Source: Gnetum montanum (Eukaryota > Streptophyta > Gnetopsida > Gnetales > Gnetaceae). Taken from it: a DNA stretch of 64,000 nt. The notes beneath the pieces were generated by a model. The model searched no databases and had not been told where the DNA came from. It saw nothing but the letters and a program-made list of their open reading frames with translations. Of the stretch, positions 12,587 through 22,200 are shown piece after piece. Made by a program: the position numbers and the translations under genes. Each line of letters begins with the position of its first letter. Within the stretch, counting starts at the first letter, position 1. Location of the stretch: contig MNCI01004338.1 of NCBI GenBank assembly GCA_015680685.1, forward strand, positions 293,757-357,756. The letters are read 5' to 3'.

Positions 12587-12780
12587 GTATTTATAGGGTT
12601 GTGTTGGGCTTGGGCACAGAATTTCAAGAATGGAATCAACAGCTAAGAGATGAGAGGAAAGTAGATCTAGTGACATGTGTCCAATGGATAGTTGTGCACG
12701 AGTTGGATGTGCATTAGACAGTTGTGGACGAGTTGGATGTGCGTTAGACAATTGTGCACGAGTTGGATGTGTGTTGGCAA
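12587..12780 (-). promoter_or_regulatory. Element B LTR promoter with three 30-bp direct repeats (3' LTR copy)
   Basis: On the minus strand three 30-bp direct repeats (core CACATCCAACTCGTGCACAA, plus-strand span 12,691-12,780) lie about 100 bp upstream of a TATA box TATAAATAC (12,595-12,587). Both LTRs carry the three copies at the same distance from the TATA, so the arrangement predates insertion. A tandem block just upstream of a TATA is a plausible enhancer; activity is inferred. Confidence 0.55.
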
Positions 12781-13040
12781 GCTACATTTTCAACTAGGTA
12801 CATTGCATTTTATAACTCATGGGTTACTCAAGCCCATGAAAGTACATTTAATTTAAACCATGAGGGCTTGACATGCCCAAAAATGGGGATTTACAATGAA
12901 ATGTACAACAAGAGAAATTTGACCCAACTCGCTTGACCATGGATCAACCGCTCCAAGATGTCAAGATGTCAATTTGAGGCTATTCTGTTTAACGTGGGTT
13001 GTCTAGGCTTCAATGTGTCTTCAACATGTGTTTAAAGTGT

Positions 13041-13230
13041 TTTTGTGTGGCAGTCATGCTGGGCATGACCTGAGCATGAGTCATGCTAGGCAATCACGCT
13101 GGGCATGACCTTAGCATGAGTCACGTTGGGTGTGACCTCAACGTGAGTCACCCTGGGTAGTCACGCTAGGTGTGACCTCAGTGTGAGTCACACTAGGCAG
13201 TCACTTTGGGCGTGACCTCAGCCTAACCTG
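13041..13230 (-). repeat. Variable tandem repeat in element B U3
   Basis: Imperfect units of roughly 33 bp with the core GGGCGTGACCTCAGCGTGAG alternate with CAGTCACGCT, giving short inverted symmetry inside each unit. This LTR has about five to six units; the partner LTR (30,126-30,235) has about three. The array lies upstream of the 30-bp repeats and the TATA. Confidence 0.7.
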
Positions 13231-13617
13231 AGGATGAGGCAGAAAAAATGCAATTTTTGACACCAAATTTGGAATTTCTTGAAGCCTTTTTTTAAGTATA
13301 ACTGCTGCTTGCTTGTGTGCAATCTAGATCTGGAAATTTGAGCTTGAAAATGTCTGATTTAGAGCTTAGCTTGACCTAAGAACTTGCAATTTTGATGCTG
13401 GATGTTGAACACTGGAATTTTTGAACTTTGAGCAACTGTCCTCCACTTTTGATTTGATTTGACACTACTTGGATTTGTTCATGCTGAGGGTGAGCAAACC
13501 ACCTTGGGCAGGCTGGGTGTGAGCTCAATGCCTTAGCCAAATTTTACCTTCTGAATGCTTGAAAGGACTTGAGTCATTTTCATTTTAAAGTGCTAGGATG
13601 AAATTAGTGGTGTTTCA

Positions 13618-14870
13618 TTGGTCCCTCTTTGTTAACTTCTAGAGGAATCTACCTGAGAGGCATCGACAAAGAAGTGAAAAACACCATTAACAACCAAGTA
13701 CCAATCATTAACCATCAACCCTTGGCTGGATGTCATCGTACTCTTTCCAAAAGGACATGGGATTGAGGGAATGTGGCTCAAGATGCAAGGGATTGTAACC
13801 GGGGGAAGCCAAGAATTGATCAAGGGTTATAATTGAGGTTGAAATTGTGGGAGAGGAATGCTCTTGCATGAACAAGTTATGTCATTGGTCCTTGTTAATA
13901 GCTGGGTTTTCAGTAGACTCAGAACCAAGACATAGGAGGTGCATTCTTTGGAGAAAGGGACTCTTATAGAGTGTTTACGGGGCCCGTTGTAAATAGCCAA
14001 AGCCATGCGATGATGTGCAACATGATCTCTTTGAGATACGAGTGTAACTATTTTTCAAGACAGTTGCCTTCTTGCCTAGGGCTTGTATGAGAATAGCCAA
14101 TAGTCTTTTGTTTATGGTGTCAATGGGATCATGAAAACTTTTCCGCGCATTTTACTCTTTGACCCTTCTTTTTTATTTTTCTTATTTGTTTATTTTTTTT
14201 GCCTTTCTTTGTCCTTTTTTGGAGTTTTTCAAATAGCTTGCTTTTAGTGTTATGCTCGTGTTTGAGCGCTTGCATTTTGCATCATGTATTGTGTATGGTA
14301 TTTTGCATAGCAACTGCTTAGAGAGCTACAGTGTGCAATAGTGTATCAAGAGTTTTGAGGCGAGCAGAATGTATCAAGGGGATATAATTGAATAGGCTAA
14401 GGGGGGGGGGGGTCATGATGGGGAAATAGGGGATGTATCAGGAATTGGAAATGTACTTATGAATGGATTGATTAACCCAGTTACATGCATCAGGAAGAAT
14501 GTGATGCCTTGTTATCACGATGAAGTGCATCCATGTACGAACACCTCAAGAGTATCATCCTACAGAGACAACTCTAAGAAGACAAGAAAAACACAAATGA
14601 AACAATCAGCTAAGCACTTTTAAACAAGGAGATGGAGCCATAGAATCATGAACGAAAATTTTCAACACAGACAGAATTATGAACAACACAGCTTCATTAG
14701 TATCCATAAGATAAATCATGCACCAAGTCTTTGTGGAACAGGAACAACCAACTATAGCAACACATCTTTTCAAGTTTTTACCTGGTCATTGATGATGTCG
14801 CCAGTTTATAGTCTTAGTGGACTATTGCGGGAATTTGGGGTTTATTGTTGCTTGATCATTCCTCGGTGAA
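13618..14870 (-). other. Element B 3' untranslated region with polypurine tract
   Basis: The PPT lies at about 13,618-13,634 (minus strand: AACAAAGAGGGACCAA directly before TGAAACACC) and matches AACAAAGAGGGGCCAT of element C. The rest shows no integrase motif (no HHCC, no D,D-35-E block) and no long frame. It includes an 11-base G run (about 14,401-14,411). In C the equivalent interval holds a second RNase H and a full integrase, so those were deleted in B. Confidence 0.7.
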
Positions 14871-14879
14871 ATGGTCAGT

Positions 14880-16540
14880 TGTGTGGCTATTGCTTGACCT
14901 TTTGTTGAAGATTGAGCAACATAGTGCAAATCAAACTCTACGATCATCGCTTTCCACCTAGCTAACCTACTTGACTCATAGATGTTATTAGTGATGGCAC
15001 AGAGAACATTATCCTTGCAAATGATGTAAACCTGATTACGGAAGAGATAATGCTGTCATTTCTTCAAGGAGAAGACGAGAGAAAGGCATTATTTTTCTAC
15101 ATCATTGTATCATTTTTCATAGGCTATTAAAGCATATCTTAGATAATATACAGGGATCTCAGCTCCATCTTGACGTCTTTGACAAAGCATGGATGCAATG
15201 GAGGAACCAGAAGTTGCAAGATAGATGTAGAAAGGTTTGTCACTTTGTGGAGGATAAATAGTTGGTAGTTGGGCCAACTCTTGTTTTATGTTCTCGAACG
15301 CTTCTTGGCATTATTGAGTCCATTGGAAATGTACATTCTTTCGTAATAGATGTTGCATGGGACTTAACTTATCCATCAGCTTTTCGATAAAGCATCTAAT
15401 GAATTGCAGTCTACCTTGGAGGCCACGTAGTTCGGTAAGGTTTCTTGGTGGTTGCATATTGGTTATTGCTTTAACCTTATTGGGGTCTACCTATATCCCT
15501 ATTTCGGAGACTAGGAAGCCAAGCATTTTTCCCGTTTTAACACCGAAGACACACTTCTTTGGGTTAAGCTTAAGGTCATATTTAAGACAATGTTTAAGCA
15601 CTAAGTCTAGATATTTTGCATGTTTTTCAATTGTTTTAGATTTGATTGCTATATCATCAACATAATCATTGAGCAAATTGAGCATGTAGTCACTAAATAT
15701 GTATGTCATTACTCGTTGATATGTAGCACCTACATTTTTAAGGCCAAATGGCATCATCGTGTAATAGAATGTCCCCCAAGGTGTCATACAAGTTGTCCTA
15801 AGTTGATGTTCTAGATTGATTCTTATTTGATTGTAGCTCAAAAATCCATCCATGAAGGACAATAGTGCATGCCCAGTAGTCGTGTCAATAAGTTGATCAA
15901 TACTAGGTAATGGGAAATCATCTTTTATAGTGGCAACATTGAGGTCCTGAAAGTTGATGCATATGCATATACTACCATTCTTTTTAGGGACTACAACAAT
16001 ATTTGATACCCAATCAAAATAATCAACAGCCAAGATAAAGCCAGCTTGGTATAGCTTTGTGATTTCAGCGCAGACTGCTAATGCCACTTCAAGTCTAATC
16101 TTTCATGCTTTTTGCTTTACTAGTTTAATTTTTTCATCAAGAATAATGTTTTGTTGAATGATACGAGGGTCTAGTCCTGGCATGTCATTATATGACCATG
16201 TGAACATTTTTATGTTATCTTTTAACACCTAGTGATGTCACCTATGAGTTGCAGGTCTAGTAGGGTACTTAATTTCAAGGTTCTAACTTCGTCATTGACT
16301 GTGGTAATGGGGATTTCAGCCAGAGGATCTTCAATGACATTTTTGGCTTCTAGATCTAGAGTTTTAGCTATGTTTTTAGACTAGTCTAATGTTTCCTAGG
16401 TGGAAGCTATCAAGTTGCTATAGGTGAATGGACTTAGATCCAAGGATTTTGGGTTGATTACTCTTTCTACATCTCCATATGGTCCACTAAAAGACAATAT
16501 TGAGAGGATATTGTTGGTGGCCATGGTGTTCACTCATGCC
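14880..16540 (-). pseudogene. Element B reverse transcriptase and RNase H
   Basis: The segment reads leftward. A short N-terminal part (DLEAKNVIEDPLAEIP, near 16,340) is homologous to the part upstream of RT in C (DLEAGDITEDPLNEVS), then DMPGLDPRIIQQNIIL. The RT is open for 198 codons (16,087-15,491): YFDWVSNIVVVPKKNGSI, FPLPSIDQLIDTTTGHAL, FYYTMMPFGLKNVGATYQ and the catalytic loop YVDDIAIKS, ending LGFLVSEIGI. RNase H follows to about 14,880, ending in LARWKAMIVEFDLHYV and GQAIA, just as in C. Stops and a few shifts inactivate it. Compared with C it lacks the archaeal-type RNase H and integrase. Confidence 0.9.
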
Positions 16541-16654
16541 AATTAAAAGGGGAGCAACGTAAGAGACACTCTCTCAGTAGGAGAGTTACAAAGTGTAAAC
16601 AAACATAGGATATTTAAATAATGTACTGACAAAATTAGGAGACGCGGTGGAAGT

Positions 16655-16738
16655 CATGGCAGTTTAAGGCCATACCGGGCCACATGGCAGTTTAAGGCCA
16701 TACCGGGCCACATGGCAGTTTAAGGCCATACCGGGCCA
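16655..16738. repeat. 28-bp minisatellite, three identical units (element B)
   Basis: Three identical copies of a 28-bp unit (contains GGCAGTTTAAGGCCATACCG) stand in tandem between the RT and the antisense gene. Read on B's sense strand, the unit (TATGGCCTTAAACTGCCATG) is closely similar to the 27-bp unit at 42,798-42,935 in element C. Identity of the copies in an otherwise decayed element points to recent amplification or homogenisation. Confidence 0.9.
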
Positions 16739-17066
16739 TATGTTGTTTTGCCATTTGAACTAAGTATATGCACTAAAAAAACAAATTTAAAATTTTTAAA
16801 ATTTAAATTTAAATTTTAAATTTTCAGGTGGACAATAAGGTTGTGGAGATTTTAACATTTCATGAAATTTTATGAAATTTTCAAGTGTTTACATATGTTT
16901 ATTTATTTTTGTTGATTTTCTGCACTTTCCTCCTTTATTCATAAGAAATTTTAGGCCCAATTTGGGGCGATTGGGATGTCAAGGAAATTTGGGCAAGCAC
17001 AAGGAAAAGATGGTTTAAAGGACATCTGTAATTAAAATAAGAAGAGGAACTTAAAATAAAAGGCCC

Positions 17067-17342
17067 CCATGCATGTGTTCTTGCAGCCGTGCTCCCCGTG
17101 CGTGTTTTCTTGCAGCAGCACAGCATCGTGCAGGACCCCACGTGTCCGCGTTGTGGCCTCGATCCTGAGACCCTCAACCACTTCATTTATGACTACCCCT
17201 GCATGCNNNNNNNCCCCCCCCCCCCCCCCCGCGGCAATTTGACGGCGATTCATGGTCGGCGCTATTACTTTGGCACGCCTGGAAGGCGTGGAATCGCACA
17301 GTTTTTTCACAGGCGGCTACCCCCCCCAGCAACTTATCCAGC
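17067..17342 (+). pseudogene. LINE ORF2 C-terminal remnant (zf-RVT)
   Basis: The frame around 17,089-17,205 reads LPVRVFLQQHSIVQDP then CPRCGLDPETLNHFIYDYPC, the cysteine/histidine signature of the zinc-binding domain that follows reverse transcriptase in plant LINEs (CPRCGxxxET..H...CP). After the N gap a second frame gives LLLWHAWKAWNRTVF, the usual tryptophan-rich LINE C-terminus, ending at a TGA near 17,342. The catalytic RT domain is absent because of 5' truncation. Confidence 0.75.
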
Positions 17343-17376
17343 AAACCCACCGGCGTGGCATGAGATTGTGGCCGCT

Positions 17377-18018
17377 ATGGGGCAGACGCCGACGTACGAG
17401 CCTGACTACGCGGACTTCCAGGTGGATGAGGAGCTATGGAAGATGGTTTGCCAATGCAGATGGGACACCCTGCTGCAGCGGCTGGTCAGGGACCCTGACC
17501 TGCCTGACAACTCTTTCTTTACCAACTGGCGCAGCGATCAGACCTTCTTCCGGGGCCGAGTAAATCGCCTGACAGAGGTTGCTCTGGCCAACTACCTGGG
17601 GATCCCGGCCACTGGGGAGATCATCTTGCCAACCTCCCGTGGCCTCCATAACTCTGCGACCTTTTTCGAGGGGTTTTCCTCGAGAACGCAGAGCCGTCAG
17701 GTCTCTCGGACGTCCCTTCCGCACCTCTGGGCTCATACGGCCATCTTGGTCAAACGCTTCTTTGTGTAGTCGGGGAATGTGTCCAAACTCTAGGGGTTGC
17801 ATTTCACCTTCCTGCGGTGCTTGAAGGAGGGCACCCAGGTAAACCTGTCGTGTTTCTTCCTCGAGGCCCTCCGCCTTCAACGGCGGGGTCACCGTTCGGG
17901 GCTTATTTTGGCCCTGTGGAGGGGGGTGGGGGGGCAGGGGGAGCCGGGCCTATTCTCTACCCCCACAAGGGGCCTTTCCCCTGACCCCCCTGCTTCCCCC
18001 CCTTCCTCCACTCAATGA
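17377..18018 (+). pseudogene. LINE-borne extra ORF, first part
   Basis: The frame runs from the ATG at 17,377 (MGQTPTYEPDYADF) to a TGA at 18,016-18,018, with only two internal TAG codons near 17,767 and 17,791 (both consistent with former CAG). It contains NSFFTNWRSDQTFFRGRVNR followed by LTEVALANYLGIPATGE, which has the look of the plant transposon-protein family (FxxN..FxRGxxV....I...LGIP), and WAHTAILVKRFFV. The end is proline-rich. Family membership is inferred by eye. It begins just after the LINE ORF2 C-terminus in another frame. Confidence 0.5.
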
Positions 18019-18420
18019 CGGCAGGCCTCTCTCCACCTTTCCTGGGGCCGCCGCTCCCACCGCAACCCTGCCCTCTCGTCCGACCCCCCAGCGCCCCCCC
18101 GCATTGGGAGGCACAGCTTCAACAGGCGATTGCTGCGGCTTGGGAGGCCGAGCAACGGTCTTTTGAGAGTCGGTGGACCGAGGCCCTAGCCAAGTGGCGC
18201 GCCAACCACGATGCCCAGCTTCAGGAACAAGCACAACAGCTGAACAGGCAGCATACGCTCGCAATGGAGACCTTGCGAGCCCAGCTCACGAATGAGCTCT
18301 AGGACCGGATCAGGGAGGAGCTGCGTCAAGAGGAGGTGGACCAGCAAGCCCAGGAGGTGGTAGCCCGGGAGGAGTAGGAACGCCTACAGGAGGAAGAGGT
18401 GCAACGACAACGATAACTCG
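18015..18420 (+). pseudogene. LINE-borne ORF, coiled-coil segment
   Basis: The frame starting MTAGLSPPFLGPPLPP is first proline-rich, then from about 18,108 strongly helical: HWEAQLQQAIAAAWEAEQRS and TEALAKWRANHDAQLQEQAQ, then glutamate/glutamine-rich sequence past single TAG stops at 18,300 and 18,375. It overlaps the end of the preceding ORF by four bases and is probably its continuation after an indel. A coiled coil is the only structural statement I can support. Confidence 0.5.
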
Positions 18421-18472
18421 ACCGGGCGCATCAACACAGCACCCGCCAGTGGCTCAGGGGGGGGGGCGCTGC

Positions 18473-18727
18473 CCGTATAGCATCCTTGGAATTAGCTGTG
18501 AGAGCTCCTGGGAGGAGCTTATACGGCACATCCGACGCACGTCCTCTAGATTCCACCCGGATGCGAGGGATTCCTTGGCAGACCAGCGTAGGTGCGAGGC
18601 TCTTCTGCAGGGCTTTCAATAGGCCACCAACTTCGTGGACACCGAGGACCACCGTACCACCCTATACCTACTCCATGAGTTGGAGTTTCCTCGGTGTGCC
18701 TGTCACCAGCTGTCGACCCGCCCCTAG
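18473..18727 (+). pseudogene. LINE-borne ORF, J-domain-like C-terminus
   Basis: The segment reads PYSILGISCESSWEELIRHI, then RRTSSRFHPDARDSLADQRR, then CEALLQGFQ, a TAG, ATNFVDTEDHRTTLYLLHEL. The order of a hydrophobic xILGI helix, a basic helix, an HPD tripeptide and a third helix closing with DxxxR is the J-domain pattern of DnaJ co-chaperones. The HPD motif is the residue set that stimulates Hsp70 ATPase. It lies in a different frame from the coiled coil, separated by a G10 run (18,457-18,466) prone to indels. Similarity is by eye only. Confidence 0.45.
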
Positions 18728-19055
18728 CCCCTCCCCCCCCCCCGTTCTCTGTTGGGCTCATCGTTTCTGTTTGTGTGTGGGGTCGTGCCCCCCCTGTTGG
18801 GGGTGCACCCCCCCTCCTGTCCTCCCCCTTGCTTTTGTGTTGTGGGTGCCCCCCCCCCCCCACATTGGGGGTGCACCCCCCCCTGCCCCCATGTTGGGGG
18901 GTTTTGGACATCTATACGGCTCCGTGGTTTTTTCTCTTGATCTTTTGTGGGTTTCCAGGGACCCCCGCCCTCTTCGGGGTGGGCCACCCCCGCTTGTACT
19001 TGTATACCCGTGTACCATTCTTTCAGTAATACATTCCCGAACATTCTCTCAAAAA
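18728..19055 (+). other. LINE 3' untranslated region and poly(A)
   Basis: C-rich tandem-like sequence with repeated GGGTGCACCCCCC blocks (18,800-18,895) is followed by TTCTTTCAGTAATACATTCC and an A9 tract at 19,051. Both strands give long open frames only because of base composition. Confidence 0.7.
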
Positions 19056-19235
19056 AAAATAAAAGGCCCAAAAATTAAATAAATTAAAATAAAATAAAAT
19101 TACCAAGGAGGGATAGAAAAGGAAAATTTGAAAATCAAACCCTCATTTCTATTATTGTGAGTTTCTGGCAATTGGAAGAACAATGTGACCTACCCAAAGC
19201 GCAGCATGAGCCAAGGCATTAGCGTCAGCATGACC

Positions 19236-22200
19236 ATGGAGGACAAAGGAAAGGGCAAGGAAACTTGGGGGAAAGGAAGGAAGCAGGCAGCCCTGGTGTT
19301 CATGGAGGAGAGTGAAGTGCTCCTTCAACGTCTTCCCCAAATCAAGATTCTATCGTGGAATAAGGCCTTGCACAAGTAAATTCTTTGCCTCTAATTTTTT
19401 TTTCTTTAGCATTTCTGCAAGTAGCATTAGGATCAGAATTTGTGCTTAGGATTTTTTGAACTTTCAGCTTGGGACGTGAGTGCATAGGTTTTCATTTTCC
19501 TTGGCATCAAAATTTATGGTTCTCTCAATATTATAGTTGCAGGGTTTTTTGGCTTTCTTGGCATGATTAGTTGCAAGGGAAGCAAATGTAAATTTTGGGT
19601 TTCATTTCCTTTGCTCATTGGTCAAACATGAATTTAGCAACTTAGAATAACCTTGGGCTCGAGAACATTTTCTCCCTTCTACTTTGGGGCATCATTACTT
19701 TCGAATCTTTTCTAAATTATGGGCAGCATGACCTAAATTCTTGTTCTTGTCTCCCTTGGGTAGCGTGACCATGTGTTTCCAGTTTCTTGCCCTGGGACAA
19801 CATAACCATAAAAATTAGTTGTAACCACGATTTCACTATTTTAATTTTGGCCCCTAGGGCAGTGATTTCAAGAGTTCAGTTTTGGCCCCTGGGGCAACGT
19901 GACCACGATTTCACGATTTCAGTTTTGGCCCCTGGGGCAACGTGACCACAATTTTAGTTTTTTGTTCTACACAGCGTGATCTTGAATTTTAGTTTCTTTG
20001 TTCTGCACAATGTGACCTTGAGTTTTAGTTTCTTTTTGCCTTGGGCAATGCGTGACCATGATTTTTCTGGCCTTTTGGCTAAGGCAATGTGACCTTGATT
20101 TCCCAAATTTTCCTCCCTGGGTAGCATGACTAAAATTTCCCAATTTTTCCTCCCTGGGCAACATGACTATGAGTTTTTGATTTTTGTCCAAGGCAACGTG
20201 GTTCTAAATTTTTAATTTCCAATCTCGGGCTTTTTGTGAAGATGTTCAATGATTTCTAGATTTTAAATTGTTTACATTATTTTTCTAGGATATTAAACAT
20301 GGATTTGCTCTGAAACTGATTTCAATGTACCTCAGTAAGCATAAGATTACACTAAATAAATGTTAGTGTCCTTGTCTCATGGGGTGGAATATTTTTTTAT
20401 GTAATTTTTCTTTGGTTTTTTGGTGACGTTGATTTATTTTAGCTCTTGGGTTTTTACTTACCCAATTTTTTGGTTATGTGAAGGGGATCTAAATCTTCTC
20501 TCCTTGTTATTGAGCTTGTTGGGGTACTTGTTTGGTTTGGCCTTCTTGGGCTAGACACACCTCCCTATGATATGCGCATTGGGCCCCACACAATATGGTT
20601 CTGTCCCAGTGCTAATTCGTTCTTGTCGTTCATACTACAAAATTTTAGTGTTCTCATATGATCTTATCTAAGTGAACAAATAGTTGGTGACATTATTAAG
20701 ACCGTTTTACCTGGGGCTACACAAGACGTGCTAGCCTTCATCATTAACATTGATGAGGGATTGTTTAGAGTGGAGGGAGACCCTACTGAGGGTCCTAGAT
20801 CCACTTGTCCTTTAACCCGTGTATGGGAGCTACCTGCCTGTAGTCATTACAACAGTAGCAACACACTTCTCCTAGCTCTCCGCATGCATACCTTATTTCA
20901 AAACCCACCTAGGATGGTATACAAAGTGGACAAGTATGCTTCTTTGTGACTTACTTTAACTTGTGATTTCTTTTTAATTTTATGTCATTATCTAAATGTG
21001 AATGTTGTCTCGCTATGTGGGCCCCATTTTAATGAACATGGGATGCGTGATGATGATGATGGACTTACTATAGTGCGCACAACACTAGAGACTTTTATGG
21101 CGGGCCCCACTCTTCGTGTCGCAATGTTAGACCAGACCAAGATGGCCCTTGTTAATTCCCGTAGGCAATTTTCAAGAGCCTTCGAGTGCTACCACACTCA
21201 CAGTTGGTTGCATGAGGATTGGTCTCCTAATGGATCAATTTTTCCTCAAAGGGTTGAGCCTGCGCCCACCTTGCCTTTACTAGTCACAGATGGTAAGTGA
21301 TCACACCTTGGACTCCATTTTCCCTCTCTTTTTTTATCATTGTGTGTCCTATCCCTTTTCTAACTTTATTACTCTATGTTTTTCTTTTATAGTAGTCACC
21401 CTCCCTGAAAAATTTACTATTACTACAAGGCGTACTAAGGCTATGCTTTTTACAAAGTATGGGGATGTAGAACAATCACAAAAGTGGTTACAGAAGCGAG
21501 ATTTTAATTTGATTATCAATCGCCTCACATGAGATGGTTTGATAGACCTGTTTACAACCTTGACTCCTAGCGTTCTGATTGCTGAGATGGTTACAATTGT
21601 TGACTCTTTCAATGGTGATGCTTCTCATTTCACCACACAGGTTCGGGGAGTGAAGGTATCATTCCACCTAACCATTGAGTTTCTTTCTAATCCTTTTGGC
21701 GTTCCTATGGATGGTGCCACAGTAGCCGTGGATAGTTTAACTAAGGATGGTCAAGTCATAAGGGAGCTTGAGCAGTGGTTGGGTTTGTCTAAGGGTCCTA
21801 AGGGATTCGCCATGCGAGAGGATACCCGATTAATGAAAGTAAACTTCTTTTATCCTCTCTTTCGGGTGCGGGCATTTCCTAAGTCTCTTTCTCAAGGGAG
21901 AATCCTTGGGATTGAGTCTGCTCGTGTGATGCATCTAATTTTGGAGATAGGCATGCAATATAATTTGGCACAATTTTTAAGTTTTGGCCTTTGTGGGAAA
22001 ATTATCAAGTTAGGATCACGCATTCATGCAAGATCCCACTTCACCTTTGCTTTCTTTGCGAGATACCTACGTAGGTTCGTTGAATTTTTGGTAGTTCATG
22101 AGAATAATCGTTACATTTTGAGAGACCGTTCGCAACTATCCTGCCCTTATATTCGCAACTTATATAGCACCACTAGATCCCAGGACCCACCTGAAGAGAT

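Larger units (their letters stand above)
11957..13617 (-). repeat. Element B 3' LTR
   Basis: This 1,661-bp LTR starts TGAAACACC at 13,617 (minus strand) and ends at 11,957. It is recognisably the same sequence as 29,024-30,528 apart from many transitions, a longer internal repeat array (13,041-13,230) and the N gap in the partner. The U3 TATA is at 12,595-12,587. Confidence 0.93.
17067..19055 (+). mobile_element. 5'-truncated LINE-type insertion with poly(A)
   Basis: A GC-rich segment of about 2 kb, unlike its AT-rich surroundings, is flanked by a perfect 14-bp duplication AAAATAAAAGGCCC (17,053-17,066 and 19,056-19,069) and ends in an A run at 19,051. That is the signature of target-primed reverse transcription. 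It begins inside the zinc-binding C-terminus of a LINE ORF2. A 7-N gap and a C run (17,207-17,230) interrupt it. It inserted into element B, about 180 bp upstream of the antisense gene's start codon. Confidence 0.88.

Noticed and set aside
18546-19082. Several long overlapping frames on both strands
   Set aside because: They come from the very GC-rich, C-run-containing 3' part of the LINE. Only the frame with the J-like segment has structure that makes sense.
20998-21300. Independent small plus-strand gene
   Set aside because: It is exon 3 of the antisense gene; its end coincides with the donor at 21,293 and it aligns with exon 3 of C.
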